Under the pieces are notes generated by a model. That model searched no databases, was not told the origin of the DNA, and saw only the letters and a list, made by a program, of their open reading frames with translations. Of a DNA stretch of 64,000 nt, positions 58,800-64,000 are shown piece by piece (within the stretch, counting starts at the first letter, position 1; the number at the start of each line of letters is the position of its first letter). Both the position numbers and the translations under genes were made by a program. This DNA comes from Cupriavidus pinatubonensis (GTDB lineage: Bacteria > Pseudomonadota > Gammaproteobacteria > Burkholderiales > Burkholderiaceae): contig NZ_CP080766.1 in NCBI RefSeq assembly GCF_019602855.1, positions 1,302,001-1,366,000 of the forward strand. The letters are read 5' to 3'.

Positions 58800-59554
58800 A
58801 GAGCCGTACTTACCGAATCGGGCAGATCGTGCCCAGCTCCAACACCACGATGGAGACCGAGATTCCCGCCATGCTGCGCGCCCGGGAACAGATCCTGCCG
58901 GAGCGCTTCACGTTCCATTCGAGCCGCATGCGCATGCACCGCGTGGTGCGCGAAGAACTGGAGGCGATGAACCGCGAGGGCCTGCGCTGTGCCGCCGAAC
59001 TGGCCGACGCACGCGTGGACGTGATGAGCACCGCGTGCCTGGTCGCCATCATGGCGATGGGTCCCGGCTATCACCGCCAGGTTGAACGGGACCTGCTGCG
59101 CGTGGCGCGAGAAAACCACTGCGAGGCACCGGTCATGACATCGGCCGGCGCGCTGGTGGCAGGATTGAAGGCGATGGGCGCGCGCCGCATTGCGCTGATG
59201 GCACCGTACATGAAGCCGCTGACGCAGGCCGTCGTGCAGTACATCGAGCATGAAGGCATCGAGGTGCTGGATGCGTTGTCGTTCGAAATCCCCGACAACC
59301 TCGAAGTCGGCCGCCGCGATCCCATGCAGTTGCTGGATGACGTCAAGCGGCTGAACACGGCCAATGCCGACGTCGTGGTGTTGTCCGCCTGCGTGCAGAT
59401 GCCATCGCTGCCGGCCATCCAGGCCGCGCAGGATGCCATCGGACTTCCGGTCACGTCCACCGCGGTCTGCACGGTGCGCCAGATGCTCGAGCACCTGGAC
59501 CTTGCCCCCATCGTCCCCAATGCTGGTGCGGTTCTGGCGCCGGCTAGCAAGTAA
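58796..59554 (+). CDS. Maleate cis-trans isomerase-like protein (Asp/Glu racemase superfamily)
   Basis: 252 aa. It begins YRIGQIVPSSNTTMETEIPAM, typical of maleate isomerase NicE and arylmalonate decarboxylase relatives. The two catalytic Cys lie in MSTACLVAIMAMGPGYH (about 80-96) and VVLSACVQMPSLPAIQ (about 195-205). Its role here would be conversion of maleate to fumarate at the end of the ring-degradation route. The start overlaps the ligase stop by 4 nt. Confidence 0.88.
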   Translation: MKSRTYRIGQIVPSSNTTMETEIPAMLRAREQILPERFTFHSSRMRMHRVVREELEAMNREGLRCAAELADARVDVMSTACLVAIMAMGPGYHRQVERDLLRVARENHCEAPVMTSAGALVAGLKAMGARRIALMAPYMKPLTQAVVQYIEHEGIEVLDALSFEIPDNLEVGRRDPMQLLDDVKRLNTANADVVVLSACVQMPSLPAIQAAQDAIGLPVTSTAVCTVRQMLEHLDLAPIVPNAGAVLAPASK

Positions 59555-59564
59555 GAGGCTTACC

Positions 59565-60698
59565 ATGAATGTCGTCGTCATCGGAGGCGGCCCCGCCGGC
59601 CTGTACTTCTCGCTGCTGCTCAAGCAGCGCCACCCGGAAGACCATATCGTCGTGCACGAGCGCAACGAAGCAGGCGCGACGTATGGATGGGGTGTCGTGT
59701 TCTCCGACATCGCGCTGTCGTTCCTGCAGGACGCCGATCCGGCGTTCTTCAAGAAGTTCACCGCACATCACCAGCGCTGCGACCATATGGAGGTGATCCA
59801 CCGTGGCGTGGCGGTGCCGTTGCGCGGCAACCATTTCTCGCGTACCTCGCGCATCGACCTGCTGCGCGTGCTGCAGGACGCGTGTACCGAAGCTGGTGTC
59901 GAGATTCGCTACGGCAGCCGCGTGAACGATCCGGCGGAGTTGCCCGAGGCGGACCTGATCGTGGCGGCAGACGGCATCAACAGCGAGGTGCGCACGCGGC
60001 TCGCCGAACATTTCCAGCCGAGCTTCGAGGTTCGCCGCAACAAGTTCGCGTGGTATGGCACGCATCAGCTGTTCCATCCTGTTTCGCTGATCTTCCGCGA
60101 GACCGAGTACGGCGTGTTCATCGCGCACTCGTACCAGTACAGTGATAAACACTCGACGTTCCTGGTGGAGGTGGACCCGGATACCTGGCAGCGCGCCGGG
60201 CTGGACACGGCAACCGAGGAAGAAAGCCGCGCGTTCTGCGAGAACGTGTTTGCCGACGATCTCGGCGACCATGCACTGCTCGGCAATCGCTCGAACTGGT
60301 TCCAGGCCAGCGTGGTGCAGAACGCGCACTGGTCGCACGGCAAGGTGGTGCTGCTCGGCGACGCGCTGCGCAGCGTGCATTTTTCGCTGGGCTCAGGCAC
60401 CCGCATGGCCATGCAAGATGCCATCGCGCTGTGCGATGCGGTCTGCTCGCATCGCGACGACGTGCCGGCTGCGTTCCGGGCATTCGAAGATTCCCGCCGG
60501 GACGCTTCGGCGAAGTTCCAGGACGCCGCCCGTCGCAGCCTGGACTGGTATGAGTCCGTCGACCGCAAGATGCATCTCGACCCCATCGCGTTCGCTTACG
60601 ACTACATGCTGCGTACCGGCCGCGTGACGCACGAAGACCTGCGCGAGCGCGACCCCGAGTTCATCACCCGCGTGGAAGCCGCCGGCAACGCCGCGTAG
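59565..60698 (+). CDS. FAD-dependent aryl-CoA monooxygenase (salicylyl-CoA 5-hydroxylase-like)
   Basis: 377 aa. The dinucleotide fold is VVVIGGGPAGLYFSLLLK, followed by GATYGWGVVFSDIALSFLQD, a block shared with salicylyl-CoA 5-hydroxylase and the monooxygenase part of anthraniloyl-CoA monooxygenase. The second FAD motif is KVVLLGDALRSVHFSLGSGTRMAMQDA. Together with the ligase it suggests hydroxylation of an aryl-CoA; gentisyl-CoA is the product in the salicylate case. The preceding isomerase gene ends 10 bp upstream. Confidence 0.86.
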   Translation: MNVVVIGGGPAGLYFSLLLKQRHPEDHIVVHERNEAGATYGWGVVFSDIALSFLQDADPAFFKKFTAHHQRCDHMEVIHRGVAVPLRGNHFSRTSRIDLLRVLQDACTEAGVEIRYGSRVNDPAELPEADLIVAADGINSEVRTRLAEHFQPSFEVRRNKFAWYGTHQLFHPVSLIFRETEYGVFIAHSYQYSDKHSTFLVEVDPDTWQRAGLDTATEEESRAFCENVFADDLGDHALLGNRSNWFQASVVQNAHWSHGKVVLLGDALRSVHFSLGSGTRMAMQDAIALCDAVCSHRDDVPAAFRAFEDSRRDASAKFQDAARRSLDWYESVDRKMHLDPIAFAYDYMLRTGRVTHEDLRERDPEFITRVEAAGNAA

Positions 60699-60729
60699 TC
60701 CTTCACCGTCGCACAAACCCGTAGCACCC

Positions 60730-60756
60730 GCACAAGCCGCAGCATAGCGGCTGTGC
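60730..60756 (+). other. Hairpin between monooxygenase and transporter genes
   Basis: GCACAAGCCGC and GCGGCTGTGC form a 10-bp stem with one bulged A and a 6-nt loop, 24 bp upstream of the MFS gene. No T-run follows, so it is more likely an mRNA processing or stability element than a terminator. Confidence 0.45.
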
Positions 60757-60780
60757 GCTGACAACATCCCAGGAGACAAC

Positions 60781-62187
60781 ATGACCGCCCCATCCGCCCC
60801 CAACGGCGCGGCTCCCGCGCCTGCGCGCAACGCCGTCAACGTCCGCGAGTTCATCGACGCCGCGCGGCTTTCGCCCCTGCAGTTGCGCATCATGCTGCTG
60901 TGCTTTGCGATCGTCGCGCTCGATGGCTTCGACATCGCCATCATCGGCTTTCTCGCGCCCCATATCCGCAGCGAATGGTCGCTGTCCATGGTCGCATTGG
61001 GACCGCTGTTCTCGGCCGGCCTGCTCGGGCTGATGACCGGGGCCTTCCTCTGCGGCCCGCTGGCCGACCGCATCGGCAGGCGCCGCGTGCTGATCCTGTC
61101 GGTCGCCTGGTTCGGCGCGGCATGTGCTGCTTCCGCTGTGGCACCCGGCATCGGCTGGCTGATCGCGCTGCGCTTCCTGACCGGCCTTGGCCTTGGCGGT
61201 GCCATGCCCAATGCCATCACGCTGACGGCGGAGTTCAGCCCTTCACGTCGGCGGGGAACCTTGCTGACCGTGATGTTCTGCGGGTTCTCGCTTGGCTCGG
61301 CGATCGGTGGCGTGGTGACGGCCTACCTGATCGACCAGGTCGGCTGGCGTGGTGTGCTGGCGCTGGGCGGTGCGCTGCCGCTGGCGCTAGTGCCCGTACT
61401 CGCGCTGGCATTGCCGGAATCGGTGCGCTACCTCGCCACGCGTGAAGGCATGCAGGCGCGGATCGCCGCCATCCTGGCGCGCATCGACGCGCGCCGAATC
61501 ACGGCCGACATGCACTACGTCGCCGACGAACCTGAAGGCCCTGGCTCGCCGGTCAGCCAGCTGTTCGCACCGCGCTACCGGATGGGGACGCTGTGGCTCT
61601 GGCTCGCATTCTTCTGCAGCCTGCTGTTGCTGTACCTGATGATCAACTGGCTGCCGATCCTGGTTCAGCGCAGCGGCCTTTCGCTGAAAGAGGCATCGAT
61701 GCTTGCAGGCCTGCTGCAGGGCGGCGGCGTGCTCGGTGCCATCGTGCTGGGCATGCTGCTTGACCGGTTCAACCCGTATGCGGTGGTGGCCGGCGCCTAC
61801 ACGCTCGGCGCGATCTCGGTGGCATGCCTGGCTTCTGTGAGCGCACCGCTGGCGATGGCCGCGGCGATCTTCGTCACGGGCTTCTGCGTCAGCGGATCGC
61901 AAGTCTGCGCCAATGTGCTGGCGTCGGCGTTCTATCCGACGTCGAGCCGGGCAACCGGCGTGGCATGGGCGCTCGGCATCGGGCGCGTGGGCGCCATCGC
62001 AGGCTCCCTCGGCGGAGCCGTGCTGTTGTCGGCGGGATGGAGCAATGCCGCGCTCTATTTGCTGCTGGCGATCCCGGCCGTCGCCGCGGGGATCGGCATT
62101 TTCCGGGTCGGCCGCGTGCAGGTCGCCATAGGGGCCGAGGAGCGGGACACCACTTCGAACAATCCGCAGGACGTCGTGCAGGCCTGA
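60781..62187 (+). CDS. Aromatic acid/H+ symporter (AAHS family MFS)
   Basis: 468 aa, 12 membrane helices. The family signature IVALDGFDIAIIGFLAPHI in helix 1, the loop GPLADRIGRRRVLILS between helices 2 and 3, and FLTGLGLGGAMPNAITLTAEF in helix 4 match PcaK/BenK/MhpT-type carriers. It probably imports the aromatic acid degraded by the operon. The ribosome site is AGGAG at about 7 nt. Last gene of the unit. Confidence 0.9.
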   Translation: MTAPSAPNGAAPAPARNAVNVREFIDAARLSPLQLRIMLLCFAIVALDGFDIAIIGFLAPHIRSEWSLSMVALGPLFSAGLLGLMTGAFLCGPLADRIGRRRVLILSVAWFGAACAASAVAPGIGWLIALRFLTGLGLGGAMPNAITLTAEFSPSRRRGTLLTVMFCGFSLGSAIGGVVTAYLIDQVGWRGVLALGGALPLALVPVLALALPESVRYLATREGMQARIAAILARIDARRITADMHYVADEPEGPGSPVSQLFAPRYRMGTLWLWLAFFCSLLLLYLMINWLPILVQRSGLSLKEASMLAGLLQGGGVLGAIVLGMLLDRFNPYAVVAGAYTLGAISVACLASVSAPLAMAAAIFVTGFCVSGSQVCANVLASAFYPTSSRATGVAWALGIGRVGAIAGSLGGAVLLSAGWSNAALYLLLAIPAVAAGIGIFRVGRVQVAIGAEERDTTSNNPQDVVQA

Positions 62188-62393
62188 ACGCCCGGCAAAT
62201 CGCTTCTTTTCAGGCGCGCCGGACATCACAGTCAGCGGCCACGCGTTTCCGGAAGTCCCACAGGGGCGCGATCCAGGCTTCACACCGGTCGCGGGTGAGT
62301 GCCCTGCCAAACACTGGGGCAAGCAGGTACTTGGGAGAACCAGCGCCCATCGACTAGCTTGAAAACCGTGGTTGCGTTTGCGGGGAGCCGGAA

Positions 62394-63251
62394 GTGAAGA
62401 GCATCATAGGGCGTCTGGCCACGATTGGGGCTGTGGCTTTCGCCGCGAGTCTTTGTGGTACAAGCGTCGCGCGCGCCTCGGACATCGACTGCAAATCGGC
62501 TGCCCAAGGTTCTTCGGTCCATTGTGAAGACCCGCATGGCGAAGGTATGCGTTGCAGCGTGGACACCAACGCGCCCCCATCGCGCGGGCGCCAAGCGCAC
62601 CGGATCTGCGAGTCGGCCACGTTGGCGGCGCGCTACGAGCGCATCTACGCTGAACAGCAGAGGATGTTGCATAAAGGCACCATGCTGGACGCGGACGTTA
62701 CAGCGTGGCGCGCCAAACGCGACGCCTGCGATTCGGTACGCTGCCTGGAAAGCCTGTTCGCCAGGTTCTGGCGGGAGCGAGATGCGATGCGAAACGCGCC
62801 GCGCCACCAGGTTTCACCACCCCCCGCTCCTACCGCTATGCCAGACTCGGTCAGGCATGAGCCGGTGCCGATGACTCCGCCGATACCGCAGGCGCAGGAA
62901 GCGCCAACGTCGACCCAGCCGCCTGCCACTCAGGCCACGCCAGAACCCACCGAGCTCACCCGCCCGAGCGCGCCGCCTATGGCAACACCGGCTGTCACAC
63001 AAGCCCCTGCCAGCCCGCTCGCGAAGGACATGAACGACACTCCGGACCAACCTAAACCCGCCGCACTTGCTCTGGAGAGCCTGGCTTCCGGGCTTGCCAT
63101 CCTGGGCGTGGGCGCGGGATTCCTATGGACTCGCCGTACCGCACGTGCACAGGATAGGCCGTGTGCCGCTGTCCCGGTGGCCATGGTTATCGCTTATGGC
63201 TTGCTCTTATTGAATGTACTGCTGCTGCCGTTCACGCTTGGATTGAAATAA
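62394..63251 (+). CDS. Exported LprI-like protein with C-terminal membrane helices
   Basis: 285 aa. A signal peptide (MKSIIGRLATIGAVAFAASL, cleavage near ARA) precedes a Cys-rich domain (about 30-135) with the lysozyme-inhibitor LprI/DUF1311 pattern WRAKRDACDSVRCLESLFARFW. It continues in a long Pro/Ala/Thr-rich linker (about 145-220) and two hydrophobic helices at the C-terminus (about 230-250 and 262-283). It is probably anchored with the domain in the periplasm, but the function is inferred only from weak similarity. Confidence 0.68.
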   Translation: MKSIIGRLATIGAVAFAASLCGTSVARASDIDCKSAAQGSSVHCEDPHGEGMRCSVDTNAPPSRGRQAHRICESATLAARYERIYAEQQRMLHKGTMLDADVTAWRAKRDACDSVRCLESLFARFWRERDAMRNAPRHQVSPPPAPTAMPDSVRHEPVPMTPPIPQAQEAPTSTQPPATQATPEPTELTRPSAPPMATPAVTQAPASPLAKDMNDTPDQPKPAALALESLASGLAILGVGAGFLWTRRTARAQDRPCAAVPVAMVIAYGLLLLNVLLLPFTLGLK

Positions 63252-63527
63252 GTGCGCGGGTCATGAGCGTGGCGCGGCCGCGTCTGAAACTGCCAAACGG
63301 TGCATGAACGGAAGGAAATCCAACGATCGCCTACGGGACCCGGGCGCGCGCGGAAGCCACCCGGCGCGCCATTCCGCTGTGCTTCGAGGGCGCCGAGCCC
63401 AATGTCTTCCACAAAACGGAGTGGGTGGATGCGGGACAGGTCCCGCAACTGTCTCCCACGATCTTCCTCGTCGAGCAGCCGCCGAACTCGGAGCATCCGC
63501 CTACATGCCTGCGTCCGTCGAGAATCG

Positions 63528-63887
63528 TCAATGCTGATGTGAAGACGGCGCACGCAGATCGGGAACCGTGACAGCCACCACTTCGGTCGCCAGGATCTTG
63601 TGATTGGGATCGGCAAGCTCCAGTCGGAGCTTGTGCGGTCCCGCCGGAAGGCCCACCACGATGACAGGATCCTCACTGGTATGCGCCCATGTGGCCGGGC
63701 CCTGATCGACAGTCACATGTAAGTGACCGACGCGCGGCGACACCTGCGCGGCAGCCTTGCCGAAGACGGGACATGGTGTGTTTCCAATGAGGGACAAAGG
63801 TGCATTCACGTGTGATTCGGCGTGAATCGCACCGCTGCGAAGAATAGGCTCATGGAAACGCGGGCGTTGGGGCTTTTTGTACGCCAA
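63528..63887 (-). CDS. DUF6130-like protein, probably truncated
   Basis: 119 aa. The C-terminal 75 residues fit the DUF6130 pattern VFGKAAAQVSPRVGHLHVTVD, then ATWAHTSEDPVIVVGLPAGPHKLRLELADP. Normal family members have a signal peptide and a longer N-terminal half; here only a TTG start is available, and the first 35 residues look like out-of-frame sequence. It therefore may be a decayed gene with an upstream deletion or frameshift. The function of the family is unknown. Confidence 0.5.
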   Translation of the reverse strand: MAYKKPQRPRFHEPILRSGAIHAESHVNAPLSLIGNTPCPVFGKAAAQVSPRVGHLHVTVDQGPATWAHTSEDPVIVVGLPAGPHKLRLELADPNHKILATEVVAVTVPDLRAPSSHQH

Positions 63888-64000
63888 TGTATCAAGCGGG
63901 ATTGGGAAACATGACGATACGTTTGGTGCATGCCGCTGCTACAGCCGCGACACATCCTGTTCCTTTAATGCTCGTCAGGCAGCCGACACTGTTCCACCGG

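Noticed and set aside
63194..63676. 160-aa minus-strand frame
   Set aside because: It overlaps the DUF6130-like gene in another frame and shows Arg/Ser-rich shadow composition without motifs.

Overview
The window reads as a high-GC betaproteobacterial chromosome or chromid of the Cupriavidus/Ralstonia type (Burkholderiaceae). The grounds are: four orphan Bug/TctC-type solute receptors, a Burkholderia-type trimeric porin, six LysR regulators mostly facing catabolic genes, an EF-G copy away from the str operon, and a fused-permease 2-aminoethylphosphonate transporter. This placement is inferred from protein family content, not from an rRNA gene. I see no tRNA, rRNA, CRISPR array, insertion sequence or integrase. 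Most long ORFs in other frames are shadows produced by the high GC content.

Layout. 0-12.4 kb is mixed housekeeping and regulation: a partial DedA protein, a LuxR-type response regulator, fusA, a DUF1338 2-oxoadipate dioxygenase/decarboxylase with a divergent LysR, a 3-hydroxyisobutyrate-dehydrogenase-like enzyme with a divergent AraC, a Fur regulator behind a Fur-box promoter, an EamA exporter, a candidate small RNA, a PadR-like regulator and an unrecognised zinc-ribbon protein. 12.5-16.5 kb is the phnSTUV-like transporter. 16.6-22.1 kb is a divergent pair of c-di-GMP enzymes (GGDEF-EAL and CACHE-GGDEF). 22.1-26.8 kb holds a zinc-ribbon protein, a cysteine-rich copper-binding protein, a LysR, fumC, psuG and a small basic protein.

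26.9-31.6 kb is a Bug - M81 metallopeptidase - Bug operon with a divergent LysR. 31.7-38.9 kb is a set of mostly exported proteins (porin, secreted RidA, Bug receptor, Tat-exported amidohydrolase, secreted NTF2-like protein) plus one cytoplasmic amidohydrolase. The two promoters of this set share a 29-nt element. 39-45.2 kb is a six-gene lower pathway for 3-hydroxyanthranilate (dioxygenase, ACMS decarboxylase, semialdehyde dehydrogenase, aminomuconate deaminase, oxalocrotonate-type decarboxylase, oxopentenoate hydratase) with a divergent LysR. 45-54 kb carries kgtP, a LysR, a YbaK deacylase, a CsgH-like protein, eutBC and a PhoD phosphatase.

53.9-62.2 kb is the most intriguing catabolic unit. 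A TetR gene diverges from an operon encoding an alpha/beta hydrolase, a VOC dioxygenase, a 90-aa protein, an aryl-CoA/AMP ligase, a maleate-isomerase-like enzyme, a FAD monooxygenase of the salicylyl-CoA/anthraniloyl-CoA type and an aromatic acid MFS carrier. Matching operator-like sequences lie at both promoters. I infer a CoA-dependent route for an aromatic acid that ends at maleate and fumarate. The last 1.8 kb holds an LprI-like exported protein and a probably decayed DUF6130 gene.
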